A stretch of 64,000 nucleotides of DNA from Microvirga aerophila (GCF_003332305.1 NZ_QOIO01000014.1:1-64000); one strand, 5' to 3'; positions 1-8,656 are shown, numbered from the stretch's first letter. The notes: a model not told the origin generated them from the sequence alone. Numbers and translations are program-made.

Positions 1-24
1 AACTTCAAGTTCGGCACGTACTAA
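1..24 (+). CDS. C-terminal end of a protein, possibly outer-membrane beta-barrel (partial)
   Basis: The window opens inside a reading frame whose last seven codons read NFKFGTY before a TAA stop. A strong terminator follows 22 bases later, so this is a real gene end. Alternating hydrophobic residues and a terminal aromatic residue fit the last strand of an outer-membrane beta-barrel such as the rhizobial porin/Omp25 types. Seven residues are too few to be sure of the family. Confidence 0.35.
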   Translation, partial: NFKFGTY

Positions 25-46
25 GACGTCTGGCTTGCGCCAGTGC

Positions 47-75
47 AAAGGCCCGGGGCAACCCGGGCCTTTTTG
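47..75 (+). terminator. Rho-independent terminator
   Basis: A perfect 11-bp stem (47-57 with 62-72), a 4-base loop and a following T run end the gene whose stop codon is at 22-24. Confidence 0.85.
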
Positions 76-180
76 TTAGGCGGCGACTGCGGTGGCGGCA
101 AAGGCCGGCACCCGTGCGGCAAAATCATCAAGCCATCCCACCAGCCCAGGATAGCTCAAACGCCTGCTCGCGACTAAAAG
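76..180 (-). pseudogene. Remnant of a glutathione S-transferase C-terminus
   Basis: Directly downstream of the cytochrome gene, and in the same frame after its stop, about 34 codons remain open on the minus strand to a TAA at 76-78. They contain YPGLVGWLDDFAARVPAFAAT, the usual GST ending of the form P-x-L-x-x-W-x-D-x-x-x-A-R-P-A-F-x-A-T. The intact GST at 46457-47092 ends in a comparable way (LPRLAEWYDRLSRRPAYQAT). There is no start codon and no N-terminal thioredoxin domain, so this is probably a decayed or truncated gene. Chance resemblance cannot be excluded because the stretch is so short. Confidence 0.35.
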
Positions 181-612
181 TCAGCTTTGCTTCTGCCTGA
201 ACTTGTTGTGGCACGCGCCGCAATTCTGAAGGATCTTCGGAGCCTCGGCCTTGAAGGTCGCCTCGTCTTTGATCGACGCAAGAGCGGCCTGGACATCACT
301 GTTCATCTTGACCGCAAGCGCATCGAATTCCGCCTTGTTTTCCCACACGGCCGGCAGAGCCGCGGTTTTGCCGGACTTGGAGTTCTCCGGAAAAAGATGC
401 GGCAGCTCCTTGGCGTTTGAGTAGGTACGCAGGGCCCCCTGCACTTTCGCCAAGTCGAATGGCGCCTCGCCACGCAACATGCCGGAGGTTGTTCGGGTCG
501 CTGAACCGAACTGCTTCATCAGGTCCTGCCGTTGCTCGATGACGTTGGCCTGAGCGATGGCGGCGGAAACGCCGAGCGCTAAGATCCCAGCGGCGACAAT
601 CGTACGCATCAT
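181..612 (-). CDS. Cytochrome c556/c' family protein
   Basis: A 143-residue periplasmic monohaem cytochrome. Residues 1 to about 20 form a signal peptide ending in a typical Ala-x-Ala site. The single haem-binding motif CGACH lies near the C-terminus (residues 131-135), which is the hallmark of the class II (c'/c556) four-helix-bundle cytochromes; the rest is helical and charged. Two adjacent ATG codons are possible starts. The first is preceded by AAGGAG at about 9 bases and was chosen. These proteins act in electron transfer or bind gaseous ligands; the exact partner is unknown. No linked oxidase or dehydrogenase gene is present. A GST-like remnant lies immediately downstream. Confidence 0.9.
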   Translation of the reverse strand: MMRTIVAAGILALGVSAAIAQANVIEQRQDLMKQFGSATRTTSGMLRGEAPFDLAKVQGALRTYSNAKELPHLFPENSKSGKTAALPAVWENKAEFDALAVKMNSDVQAALASIKDEATFKAEAPKILQNCGACHNKFRQKQS

Positions 613-821
613 GAAAGCTTTCTCCTTGGGGTTGATGGCAGGCTTGATGTGCCTGCACCCATGGACGTTCCCCAGAGGAAAAAGTGCCAGATCAGGGGGT
701 AAATGCCTAGCTTGCCTGATGGCTCAAAAGAGGTACCGGCATGCGCCCTGCATGCGGGATATCAGCGTCACATCAAGCTCGCTGCTGAACTCACGTTCGA
801 AAACTTTACAAGCCACGGGAC

Positions 822-1367
822 CTAGAAAGCGCTACGACGGGCGGTCCGGCGTCTACGCTCCCAGCCACAGCGCCCTACCTGGACCGACGCCCTCGCGGGC
901 TTCGCATTGACCAGCATCCGCTCTTCCGTCATCGCGGACAGCCCATTTGTCCGCGGCCAATGACCCAGCAGGCGCGGTTCAGGCGGACCCGCAATCATCC
1001 TATTCGAGCGGATGAGAACCGGGAACGAGGTGGCGTCGGCGTCAAGAACTGGAGCGGGTTCGGCTTGCACATCGACGACGTCGTCGATCCCGAAGGACAC
1101 ACCGGCGAAGTTTCCTGGGCGCCAGCGAAGCCGGGCTGGATAGACCCGGAGATCATGGGCACAGACGAACAACTCGAATGTTTCCGGCAAAGCCACGTGC
1201 CCTCGGATCGCAATCTTCGCGCCTCCGGGCGAGATATCCCTGACCTCGCAATGGATCATGGTATCTGCCCCAATGACGATCTTTGCCTGTTGAAGCACGC
1301 GAAGACGGCGCGCCCTGCGCAGGTTCAGTCTTTCGGTGCCAGGAGCCTTGGGTCCAACCGGAGTCAT
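822..1367 (-). CDS. PilZ-domain protein
   Basis: A 181-residue cytoplasmic protein. The N-terminal half is a PilZ domain, the c-di-GMP receptor fold: an arginine-rich start (RRARRLRVLQQ, residues 18-28) serves as the RxxxR arm, followed by CEVRDISPGGAKI, which matches the D/N-x-S-x-x-G motif. Both motif parts needed for c-di-GMP binding seem present. The C-terminal 50 residues are Arg-rich, not recognisable, and may be poorly conserved. No linked motility or polysaccharide gene reveals the output. The promoter region holds an inverted repeat at 1389-1410. No strong ribosome binding site is seen before the ATG. Confidence 0.8.
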   Translation of the reverse strand: MTPVGPKAPGTERLNLRRARRLRVLQQAKIVIGADTMIHCEVRDISPGGAKIAIRGHVALPETFELFVCAHDLRVYPARLRWRPGNFAGVSFGIDDVVDVQAEPAPVLDADATSFPVLIRSNRMIAGPPEPRLLGHWPRTNGLSAMTEERMLVNAKPARASVQVGRCGWERRRRTARRSAF

Positions 1368-1388
1368 GCGGATACCCGATGAGGTGGG

Positions 1389-1410
1389 TTAATAGAAGCT
1401 TAACTATTAA
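1389..1410. promoter_or_regulatory. Inverted repeat TTAATAG-N8-CTATTAA
   Basis: Perfect 7-bp arms (1389-1395 and 1404-1410) lie 22 bases before the PilZ start codon, in an AT-rich patch of otherwise GC-rich DNA. This could be an operator for the PilZ gene. A second small palindrome, GCCGGTT-C-AACCGGC, lies at 1434-1448. No known regulator is assigned. Confidence 0.4.
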
Positions 1411-1641
1411 TCACGTGACAATTTATTCCTCAAGCCGGTTCAACCGGCAATCCACTGTGTCGCGACCCTGCAAGCTGGCTTTTTCGAGTTAGTTTGTGAT
1501 ATTGCGCTGCCGACCGGTCGACCGACGCTTGAAGACGGCAGAGCGAACCGCCCAGCTAAGTCGACCAAATTGTTGCAGGATAACGGCCGTTGCGGACCAA
1601 GCCCGGATGGGCCCCTCCTCTGCCGTCCGAAGGCCGACGTT

Positions 1642-1659
1642 GCCCCGGGCGGGGCTTTT
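1642..1659 (+). terminator. Terminator-like hairpin in the rimO leader
   Basis: GCCCC/GGGGC arms around a 4-base loop, followed by TTTT, lie about 40 bases before the rimO ATG on the plus strand. No gene ends upstream on this strand within 1.6 kb, so it would act as an attenuator or end a short leader RNA. The rest of the 1368-1696 gap holds only the palindromes noted separately. Confidence 0.35.
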
Positions 1660-1696
1660 CGGCTGTTAGTCAAGTTTTTGAGAATGGATTTTGCGG

Positions 1697-3013
1697 ATGA
1701 ATGCTCCCGCGCCCAAAGTCTCGTTTGTGTCCCTGGGCTGCCCAAAGGCCCTGGTCGATTCCGAGCGCATCATCACGCAGCTGCGTGCTCAAGGTTATGA
1801 GCTGACCAAGAAGCATGACGGGGCCGATGTGGTCATCGTCAACACCTGCGGCTTCGTGGACAGCGCGAAGGCTGAATCGCTCGACGCGATCGGCGAGGCC
1901 ATGGCCGAAAACGGCAAGGTCATCGTTACCGGCTGCATGGGCGCGGAGCCGGAACAGATTCGAGATCGCTTTCCCAACGTTCTGGCGATCACGGGGCCAC
2001 AGCAATACGAGACGGTGGTCTCCGCGGTTCACGAGGCTGTCCCACCGGCCCATGATCCCTTCCTCGATCTCGTGCCGCCGCACGGCGTGAAGCTGACGCC
2101 GCGGCACTATGCTTACCTCAAGATCTCCGAGGGATGCAGCAACCGCTGCTCGTTCTGCATCATCCCGAAACTCCGCGGCGATCTCGTCAGCCGTCCGGTC
2201 GGCGATGTGCTGCGCGAGGCCGAGAAGCTCGCGAAAGCCGGCGTGAAGGAGTTGCTGGTCATTTCCCAAGATACCAGCGCCTACGGCCTCGACGTAAAAT
2301 ACCAGCCCAGCCTTTGGAAAGATCGGGAGGTCCGCACCCGCTTCTTCGATCTCGCCAAGGAACTTGGCGACCTCGGGATGTGGGTCCGCATGCATTATGT
2401 CTACCCCTACCCTCACGTGGACGAGGTCATCCCGCTCATGGCCGAGGGCAAGATCCTGCCGTACCTGGACATCCCGTTCCAGCACGCCGCCCCCAGCGTG
2501 TTGAAAGCGATGCGTCGCCCAGCGCACCAGGAGAAGACCCTGGATCGGATCCGTAAGTGGCGGGAAATCTGCCCCGACCTGGCGGTCCGTTCGACCTTCA
2601 TCGTCGGCTTCCCGGGTGAGACCGAGGAGGATGTTAACTTCCTGATGGACTGGCTGAAGGAAGCCAAGCTCGATCGTGTCGGCTGCTTCCGCTACGAGCC
2701 CGTGCAGGGCGCGCCTGCCAACGAGGTCGGCAATCCGGTTCCGCCCGAAGCCAAGGACGAGCGTTGGCACCGTTTCATGAAGACGCAACGAGATGTGAGT
2801 GTGAAGCTTCTCAAGGCCAAGGTCGGCAAGCGTCTTCCGGTCATCATCGATGAGTCGGGTGCAACGGTCGCCAAGGGCCGCACCAAATATGATGCCCCCG
2901 AGATCGACGGTGTCGTCTATGTGGCCTCACGCCGTCCCCTGCGGGCGGGCGATATCGTGAACGTCAAGATCGAGCGTTCCGACGAGTACGATCTGCACGG
3001 GGTGGCTGTCTAA
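1697..3013 (+). CDS. rimO: Ribosomal protein S12 methylthiotransferase RimO
   Basis: A radical-SAM enzyme that adds a methylthio group to the conserved aspartate of ribosomal protein S12 (438 residues from the ATG). The N-terminal MTTase domain has its cluster cysteines at C15 (LGCPKA), in NTCGF and in GCMG. The radical-SAM triad CSNRCSFC is at residues 147-154, and a TRAM domain (about 370 to the end) recognises the substrate. The SLGCPK and GCSNRCSFC(I)IP wording separates RimO from MiaB. A TTG six bases upstream could also start translation, but the ATG at 1697 matches the usual N-terminus. The gene is monocistronic and convergent with the nicotinamidase gene. A short hairpin spans the stop codon (3000-3021). 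Confidence 0.95.
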   Translation: MNAPAPKVSFVSLGCPKALVDSERIITQLRAQGYELTKKHDGADVVIVNTCGFVDSAKAESLDAIGEAMAENGKVIVTGCMGAEPEQIRDRFPNVLAITGPQQYETVVSAVHEAVPPAHDPFLDLVPPHGVKLTPRHYAYLKISEGCSNRCSFCIIPKLRGDLVSRPVGDVLREAEKLAKAGVKELLVISQDTSAYGLDVKYQPSLWKDREVRTRFFDLAKELGDLGMWVRMHYVYPYPHVDEVIPLMAEGKILPYLDIPFQHAAPSVLKAMRRPAHQEKTLDRIRKWREICPDLAVRSTFIVGFPGETEEDVNFLMDWLKEAKLDRVGCFRYEPVQGAPANEVGNPVPPEAKDERWHRFMKTQRDVSVKLLKAKVGKRLPVIIDESGATVAKGRTKYDAPEIDGVVYVASRRPLRAGDIVNVKIERSDEYDLHGVAV

Positions 3014-3026
3014 GGCCACCCTCACT

Positions 3027-3677
3027 TCAAATCCCGGCGAGTTGGGGACTGCTGATCCTGGCAACGCCGGCAGCGTTCAGGTCTTGCCGCGCGCGTGCAA
3101 GCGATCCGCCGTTGTCGATGGCCCGTGAGGCATCCTCGACCAGGTAGGTTTCGAAACCGGCGGCCTTCGCGTCGATGGCTGTCCAGGCGACGCAGAAATC
3201 GAGCGCGAGGCCGGTGCAGAAGACCCGCCTAAATCCCCGCTCGCGCAAATATCCGGCCAGACCCGTCGACGTTTTCCGGTCCGCCCCGACGAAGCCGGAA
3301 TAGCTGTCGATACCGGGGTTGTAGCCCTTGCGAATGACGAGCTGCGCGTGAGGTATATGGAGGTCGCGCGAAATCTCAGCGCCTTGGGTTCCCTGCACGC
3401 AATGGTCCGGCCAAAGGATCTGCGGTCCGTAGTCCAGCTTGGTCTGCTCAAACGGCTTTTTACCGGCGTGGGCCGACGCAAACGACGCGTGGCCGGCCGG
3501 GTGCCAGTCCTGTGTCAGCACAACATGGCGAAAGACCCGCGCCAAACGGTTGATGGGTTCGATGACCGCATCACCCTCCGGCACCGCGAGAGCGCCTCCC
3601 GGCAGGAAATCGTACTGAACGTCAGTGACGATAAGGATGTCGGTCTCGTCCGGAGTAACGGCAATCGGCTCTGTCAT
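3027..3677 (-). CDS. pncA: Nicotinamidase (isochorismatase fold)
   Basis: Hydrolyses nicotinamide to nicotinate for NAD salvage; cytoplasmic, 216 residues. The catalytic triad is visible: D19 in TDVQYDF, K117 in IRKGYN and C162 in GLALDFCV. Metal ligands are D57 and H59 in TQDWHP and H92 in WPDHCVQGT. The WPxHCVxGT and K-G-x-x-x-x-x-D-S-Y-S-x-F motifs are specific for PncA rather than general isochorismatases. It may also deamidate related amides such as pyrazinamide. The gene stands alone: it converges with rimO (13-base gap) and starts only 66 bases from the 3' end of the BMP transporter operon on the same strand, beyond that operon's terminator hairpin. Confidence 0.92.
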   Translation of the reverse strand: MTEPIAVTPDETDILIVTDVQYDFLPGGALAVPEGDAVIEPINRLARVFRHVVLTQDWHPAGHASFASAHAGKKPFEQTKLDYGPQILWPDHCVQGTQGAEISRDLHIPHAQLVIRKGYNPGIDSYSGFVGADRKTSTGLAGYLRERGFRRVFCTGLALDFCVAWTAIDAKAAGFETYLVEDASRAIDNGGSLARARQDLNAAGVARISSPQLAGI

Positions 3678-3742
3678 TCACTCAGTCACCCATCATCGAT
3701 TTGCTGCTCGAATAGCTTCAGGATTTGTGGCTTCAAGACAAT

Positions 3743-3768
3743 AAAAAAGCAGCCGATCACTCGGCTGC
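3743..3768 (-). terminator. Terminator of the BMP transporter operon
   Basis: GCAGCCGA/TCGGCTGC arms (3749-3756, 3761-3768) with a 4-base loop, followed on the minus strand by a run of six T, lie 25 bases past the binding-protein stop codon. Confidence 0.85.
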
Positions 3769-3793
3769 CTTCCTGAAACTTCGGACGCACCGC

Positions 3794-4870
3794 TTATTGC
3801 GGCAGCTTGTCGTCGATGCCCTTCACGTAGAAGTTCATACCGAGAACCTGCTCGTCCGAGAGCGCGCCATTGCCCTTGCACTCGACCTGGGAGCCATCCT
3901 GCTTCGCGATCGGGCACTTGAACGGGTTGAGCTTGCCGGACTTGATGGCGGCCTCGGTTTCCTCGGCCATCTTCTTCACGTCGTCGGGCATGTTCTTGTA
4001 AGGAGACATAACGACCATGCCGGAGTCTATGCCACCCCAGACGTCCTGGGACTTCCAATTGCCATCGAGAACGGCCTTCGTGCGATCGACATAATACTTC
4101 GACCAATCGTCGACGATGGCCGTCAGCTGCGCCTTCGGGGCGAAGCGCTCCATGTCGGAGGCCTGGCCGAAGCCGAACTTGCCACGGGCTTCCGCCGCTT
4201 GGATTGGAGCCGGGCTGTCCGTGTGTTGGGCGATGATGTCGACGCCTTGGTCGAGGAGAGCCTTGGCGGCGTCCGCTTCCTTGGCCGGGTCGTACCAGGA
4301 ATTCGCCCAGACTACCTTGATCTTGATGTTCGGGTTCACCGACTGGGCGCCCAGGAAGTAGGAGTTGATGCCGGCCACCACTTCCGGGATCGGGAAGGCG
4401 CCCACATAGCCGATGGTGCCGGATTTCGACATCTTGCCGGCGATCTGGCCGATGATGTAGCGGCCCTCGTGGAACTTGGCCGCATAGGTCGAAAGGTTCG
4501 GAGCGCGCTTGAAGCCGGTGGCGTGCTCGAACTTGATGTTGGGGTACTTCTTGGCGACCTTGAGGGTCGGCTCCATGAAGCCGAACGAGGTGGTGAAGAT
4601 CAGGCCATGCCCGGTCCGGGCGAGCTGCTCGATGGCGCGTTCGGAATCGGCCTCCGGCACGCTCTCCACATAGGTGGTCTCGACCTTGTCGCCGAACGCC
4701 TTCTCGATGGCCTTGCGGCCCACGTCATGCTGGTAGCTCCAGCCGTGGTCGCCCACCGGGCCCACATAGATAAAGCCAACCTTCAACTTCTGTTGAGCGG
4801 CTGCACCGCCAGCCGACAACGCCAGGGCCGCAGCCCCCGCCAAAATGCCGATGAGACTCCGAGAAACCAT
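3794..4870 (-). CDS. BMP-family ABC transporter substrate-binding protein
   Basis: The periplasmic binding protein of a nucleoside-type ABC importer (358 residues). A signal peptide of about 25 residues ends in GGAAAQQ. The mature part begins KLKVGFIYVGPVGDHGWSY, the typical BMP (Bmp/PnrA/TmpC) opening, where the GDxGWS loop contacts the ligand. FEHATGF and YVGAFPIPEV are further family motifs. Characterised BMP proteins bind purine nucleosides. The ligand here could be a nucleoside, a base or a thiamine/riboflavin-like compound; the sequence does not decide. It is the last gene of the operon after the ATPase and two permeases, separated by 90 bases that contain a hairpin (4901-4931) and followed by a strong terminator. 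Confidence 0.92.
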   Translation of the reverse strand: MVSRSLIGILAGAAALALSAGGAAAQQKLKVGFIYVGPVGDHGWSYQHDVGRKAIEKAFGDKVETTYVESVPEADSERAIEQLARTGHGLIFTTSFGFMEPTLKVAKKYPNIKFEHATGFKRAPNLSTYAAKFHEGRYIIGQIAGKMSKSGTIGYVGAFPIPEVVAGINSYFLGAQSVNPNIKIKVVWANSWYDPAKEADAAKALLDQGVDIIAQHTDSPAPIQAAEARGKFGFGQASDMERFAPKAQLTAIVDDWSKYYVDRTKAVLDGNWKSQDVWGGIDSGMVVMSPYKNMPDDVKKMAEETEAAIKSGKLNPFKCPIAKQDGSQVECKGNGALSDEQVLGMNFYVKGIDDKLPQ

Positions 4871-4900
4871 GTCTGCTCCCTAGGGTTACTTTCCGATCAT

Positions 4901-4931
4901 CCGTTGCAGGTTCCTGCGCTCCTGGCAACGG
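4901..4931 (-). promoter_or_regulatory. Intercistronic hairpin before the BMP binding-protein gene
   Basis: Arms CCGTTGC (4901-4907) and GCAACGG (4925-4931) extend inward as CAGG/CCTG with one bulge. It sits between permease and binding-protein genes, where such hairpins often modulate relative mRNA levels. Confidence 0.4.
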
Positions 4932-4960
4932 GGGCTCCGCTCACAATATCACCACTGTGC

Positions 4961-5878
4961 CTATCGGTCAGGCACGAAAGGCATGCCCAGCGATCCTGGA
5001 GCACCGATAGCCCGGCCGCGACGGATCGAAAGAGCCAGCAGAGCGAGGATTGTCGCCAGATAGGGCACCGCTGAAAGAACCTGGGACGGGACCCCGAACT
5101 GAGCCGCCTGGGCGTGAAGCTGCAGCACGGTCGCTGCCCCGAAAATGTAGGCTCCGACCAAGGCCCAGCCCGGCCGCCAGGCCGCAAAGACGACCAGTGC
5201 CAGCGCGATCCATCCGCGTCCCGCAGTCATGCCCGGCGACCAGAAGCGAGTGTACACAAGGGCCAGATAGGCTCCGGCCAATCCGGAACAGGCTCCCCCG
5301 AAGAGAATGGCCAGGAAACGAATGCGCCAGACCGGCAGCCCGAGGCCGTGCGCCGAAGTATGGTTTTCGCCGACGGAGCGAAGCATAAGCCCGGAGCGGG
5401 TTCGGGTAAGGTAGAAGGCCACGAGGACCGTGAGGGCGATCGACCCGTAGACGAACAGATCCTGCTCAAAAAACAGGCGACCGATGAGGGGCATGTCGCT
5501 CAAGCCGGGAACGTCGACCACCGCGATAGGGTCGCGGCGCGATCCTACGAAGGGCGCTCCGATCAGTCCCGCCAGGCCAAGGCCCAGGATGGTCAGGGCA
5601 AGTCCCGATCCCACTTGGTTCGCCGCAAAGCCGAGCACTACAAGAGCGAACAGCGCGGACATGAGCGCTCCGGCCAGGATGCCGGCCGCTACTCCAAGCA
5701 ACGTGGAATCGAAGGTGACGGCGGCCGCGAAGCTGCAAGCCGCGCCCATGGCCATCATGCCTTCGACGCCAAGGTTCAGGACCCCGGAGCGTTCAGTCAC
5801 CAATTCGCCCATGGCGGCAATGAGAAGCGGTGTGGATGCCGTGACGATGGTCAGCAGGATGGCTTCGAACGTGGTCAC
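4961..5878 (-). CDS. ABC transporter permease, BMP/nucleoside type (second permease)
   Basis: An inner-membrane permease of 305 residues from the BPD_transp_2 (RbsC/LivM/NupQ-like) family with about eight to nine membrane segments. It contains GVLNLGVEGMMAMGA, the nearly invariant motif of this permease class (E-R-x-G-x-x-N-x-G-x-E-G). The start is the GTG at 5878, which overlaps the stop of the preceding permease gene as GTGA, giving translational coupling; a longer open frame upstream merely runs through that neighbour. Together with the gene at 5875-6951 it forms the transmembrane channel fed by the binding protein at 3794-4870. Confidence 0.9.
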   Translation of the reverse strand: MTTFEAILLTIVTASTPLLIAAMGELVTERSGVLNLGVEGMMAMGAACSFAAAVTFDSTLLGVAAGILAGALMSALFALVVLGFAANQVGSGLALTILGLGLAGLIGAPFVGSRRDPIAVVDVPGLSDMPLIGRLFFEQDLFVYGSIALTVLVAFYLTRTRSGLMLRSVGENHTSAHGLGLPVWRIRFLAILFGGACSGLAGAYLALVYTRFWSPGMTAGRGWIALALVVFAAWRPGWALVGAYIFGAATVLQLHAQAAQFGVPSQVLSAVPYLATILALLALSIRRGRAIGAPGSLGMPFVPDR

Positions 5879-6951
5879 TTGGCCACTCCCCGGCTGATGA
5901 GACGAACGCGGTAGCTCACCAACGCATCGGCTGCGAGCACGCAAAGCAGAAGAATGCCCTGGAAGGCCTGGGTGAGGTCGAGAGGCAGTTTCAGCATGAT
6001 CTGGGCGCTCTCGCCGCCGATGAAGGTCAACGCCACCACCAAAGCGGCCACCAGGATCCCAATGGGATTCAAGCGTCCCAGGAACGCGACGGTGATCGCC
6101 GTAAAGCCATAGCCGGGGGAGATTGACGGCTGAAGTTGGCCGATCTGGCCCGAGACTTCAGCAATCCCGGCAAGGCCTGCGAGTCCGCCCGAAATTGCGA
6201 AGACGGCAAGCGTCGTGGCCTTCGTGCTGAAGCCCGCGAATCGGGCGGCGCGGGGCGCATCGCCGGTCAGGCGTAGGCGGTAACCAAACAGCGTGCGCCC
6301 CAGAACCACGGCGGTGACCAGTACGGCGACAGCGGCGAAAACCGCGCCGTAATGGACGCGGCCTGCTTCCAGGACCGGCGGCAGAGTGGCAGACGGATCG
6401 AAGGTCACAGATTGCGGAAAGTTGAAGCCCTTCGGATCGCGCCAAGGCCCGCGGACCAGATAATCGAGCGTCAACTGCGCCACGTAGACCAGCATGAGGC
6501 TGGTCAGGATCTCGTTGACGCCGAAGCGGGTTTTCAGGAAGGCAGGAATGAGCCCATAGAGCGCGCCCCCTAAAATCCCAAGGAGCAGCATGACCGGCAA
6601 TACCCAGAAGCCGGCCTCGGTCCCATGGGTCTTCAACGCAAGCCAACTGCCGAGCACAGCGCCGACCACATACTGGCCTTCTGCCCCGATGTTCCAGAAA
6701 TTGGCCCGGAAACAATAGGCGAGGCCGATGGCGATCAGCGCGAGCGGCGTGGCCTTCACCAGGAGCTCCTGCAATGCCCAGGGATCGCTCAACGGTTGGC
6801 TGACATAGACCTGGAAGGCTGCAACGGGTGAGCGACCCATCAGCCAGATGACGAGACCGGCGATCAGAAAAGCCGTTATGAAGGCCGCGACCGGCGCAAG
6901 AGCGCGGACGACCGGCGAGACGCTGGCCCGCGGCGTCAACTCAAAGCGCAT
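5875..6951 (-). CDS. ABC transporter permease, BMP/nucleoside type (first permease)
   Basis: A 358-residue integral membrane permease (NupP/YufP-like) with eight to ten hydrophobic segments. The FRANFWNIGAEGQYVVGA motif corresponds to the N-I-G-x-E-G-Q signature of this subfamily. The ATG at 6951 lies 11 bases inside the end of the ATPase gene and the stop overlaps the next permease start by 4 bases, so the three genes are tightly coupled. The open frame continues upstream within the ATPase gene, but that part has no membrane-protein character and is not used. Confidence 0.9.
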   Translation of the reverse strand: MRFELTPRASVSPVVRALAPVAAFITAFLIAGLVIWLMGRSPVAAFQVYVSQPLSDPWALQELLVKATPLALIAIGLAYCFRANFWNIGAEGQYVVGAVLGSWLALKTHGTEAGFWVLPVMLLLGILGGALYGLIPAFLKTRFGVNEILTSLMLVYVAQLTLDYLVRGPWRDPKGFNFPQSVTFDPSATLPPVLEAGRVHYGAVFAAVAVLVTAVVLGRTLFGYRLRLTGDAPRAARFAGFSTKATTLAVFAISGGLAGLAGIAEVSGQIGQLQPSISPGYGFTAITVAFLGRLNPIGILVAALVVALTFIGGESAQIMLKLPLDLTQAFQGILLLCVLAADALVSYRVRLISRGVAK

Positions 6952-8488
6952 GAACCGTCCCTTGAGTTTGTGCAACGCCAAGCATTTCGAGGCCAATCGC
7001 TTCCTTGGTCCATTCGTTGATCGGCTTGAGAGAGCTGAGGCGGCCGTGGTGAATGACCGCCATCCGGTCCGCCACTTCGAACAGCTCGTCGAGATCCTGG
7101 CTGATGACCACGACGGCGCTTCCCTCGCCCGCAAGATCAACCAGGGCCTGACGGATCAGGCGCGCGGCTCCCGCATCGACGCCCCAGGTCGGCTGATCGA
7201 CGATGAGGAGCTTCGGCTTGCGGATGATCTCGCGTCCGATCACGAATTTCTGGAGATTGCCGCCGGAAAGCTTGCGGGCCTGCGGGTCGGTCTCCGGGGT
7301 GCGGACGTCGAAGGTCTTGACGATCGAGCGGGCGAGGCGCTTTGCAGCGCTCAAAACAATGAATCCGGTCCGGCTGACCTCGGTCGTCGCGTGGGAAATG
7401 AGGGTGTTTTCACTCAGGCGATGCGTCGGCGCGGCCGCATGCCCCAGCCGCTCCTCCGGTACGAAAGCCGCGCCGAGCCTGCGGCGATCGTCGACCCCCG
7501 CGCTCCCGCACGCCTTGCCTGAAATTATCACCGCTCCTGCCTGATCCGACAGACGTTCACCCGACAGGGCGGCGAACAACTCCGTCTGGCCGTTTCCCGC
7601 AACCCCCGCAATGCCGACGATCTCGCCTGCCCGGGCGACGAGATTGATGTCGGCGAGGGCTTGGCCATGGAGGCTGCCGGGCGCCATCGAGAGATGCTCG
7701 ACCCGCAGCATTTCTCCCTTGGTTCCTTGACGCGCGCTGGTGCGGACCTCACCGACCTCGTTGCCGACCATGAGGGCGGCGATTTCGCGGGCGCTGCTCT
7801 CCCGAGGATCGATGGTCGCCACGACCCGGCCGCCTCTCAGGATCGTGGCGTTGCGGCAGAGCCGCCGAACCTCTTCGAGCTTGTGGGAGATATAGAGGAT
7901 CGAGCAGCCATCCGCCGACAGCTTGTTGAGGGTGATGAACAGGTGCTCGGCCTCCTGCGGCGTCAGGACGGAGGTTGGCTCGTCAAGGATGAGCAGCCTC
8001 GGATTCTGGAGGAGGCAGCGAACGATTTCGATGCGCTGCCGCTCCCCAGCCGAAAGAGTCCAGACCGCCCGGTCCGGTTCCAGGGCAAGACCGTAAGCAT
8101 GACTGATCTCGCCGAGCCTGCTCCTGACGGTTGAAAGGGTCCATTCATCCGAGAGGGCGACGGCGATGTTCTCGGCAACCGTCAGCTCATCGAAGAGGGA
8201 GAAGTGCTGGAACACCATGCCGATGCCGAGCGCCCTCGCCTCGACCGGAGACGCGATGGAGACAGGCCGGCCTTCCCACAGGATTTCCCCCGCGGTTGGC
8301 TCGATGACTCCATAGAGAATCTTCACCAGGGTCGACTTGCCGGCGCCATTCTCGCCCAGCAGGGCGTGGATCTCGCCGGGCGCGATCGTCAGATCGATGC
8401 CGTCATTCGCAAGAAGTTCGCCATAGCGCTTGCTGATCCCTTTCAGCTCGACGAGGGGCGGTCCCGATGATGAAACGTCTGGCTTCAC
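6941..8488 (-). CDS. ABC transporter ATP-binding protein, double-domain (BMP/nucleoside type)
   Basis: A fused two-domain ATPase (515 residues) of the RbsA/NupO kind that powers the importer encoded downstream. In domain 1, Walker A GENGAGKS is at about residues 45-52, with signature LSAGERQ and Walker B LLILDEPTSVL. In domain 2, the Walker A position is degenerate (GVAGNGQTEL), the signature is LSGGNLQK and the Walker B region reads LLIVDQPTWGVD (Asp-Gln in place of Asp-Glu), which suggests that this half hydrolyses ATP poorly. The start is uncertain: the GTG at 8488 gives the usual family length, while an in-frame ATG at 8602 would add 38 unrelated residues. First gene of the operon; the 168-base gap to the divergent monooxygenase gene must hold both promoters. 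Confidence 0.88.
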   Translation of the reverse strand: MKPDVSSSGPPLVELKGISKRYGELLANDGIDLTIAPGEIHALLGENGAGKSTLVKILYGVIEPTAGEILWEGRPVSIASPVEARALGIGMVFQHFSLFDELTVAENIAVALSDEWTLSTVRSRLGEISHAYGLALEPDRAVWTLSAGERQRIEIVRCLLQNPRLLILDEPTSVLTPQEAEHLFITLNKLSADGCSILYISHKLEEVRRLCRNATILRGGRVVATIDPRESSAREIAALMVGNEVGEVRTSARQGTKGEMLRVEHLSMAPGSLHGQALADINLVARAGEIVGIAGVAGNGQTELFAALSGERLSDQAGAVIISGKACGSAGVDDRRRLGAAFVPEERLGHAAAPTHRLSENTLISHATTEVSRTGFIVLSAAKRLARSIVKTFDVRTPETDPQARKLSGGNLQKFVIGREIIRKPKLLIVDQPTWGVDAGAARLIRQALVDLAGEGSAVVVISQDLDELFEVADRMAVIHHGRLSSLKPINEWTKEAIGLEMLGVAQTQGTVHAL

Positions 8489-8656
8489 GCACTGCGCTCT
8501 GACTAAAAGGGTTGAAAACAGCTCTCGCGACAGAGCCGTGGGTGACAGCCCTTGCGAACGATCATAGGGATGGGCTGCACCGGTCGGCAATGCCGAATGC
8601 ATCGTTTATTGTGAGTCTGCAACCGCTTCGCAACTTTAAGGCCGCGAGGGAACCCT

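Noticed and set aside
1434-1448. Possible T-arm of a tRNA (GGTTCAACCGG)
   Set aside because: The loop would be only a few bases, and no anticodon or acceptor stem can be formed around it.
1670-2788. 372-codon open frame opposite rimO
   Set aside because: Antisense shadow of a well-identified radical-SAM gene with no domain of its own.
3725-5074. 449-codon plus-strand frame opposite the BMP binding-protein gene
   Set aside because: Leu/Ala/Gly/Asp-rich shadow product; the minus-strand protein has a signal peptide and family motifs.
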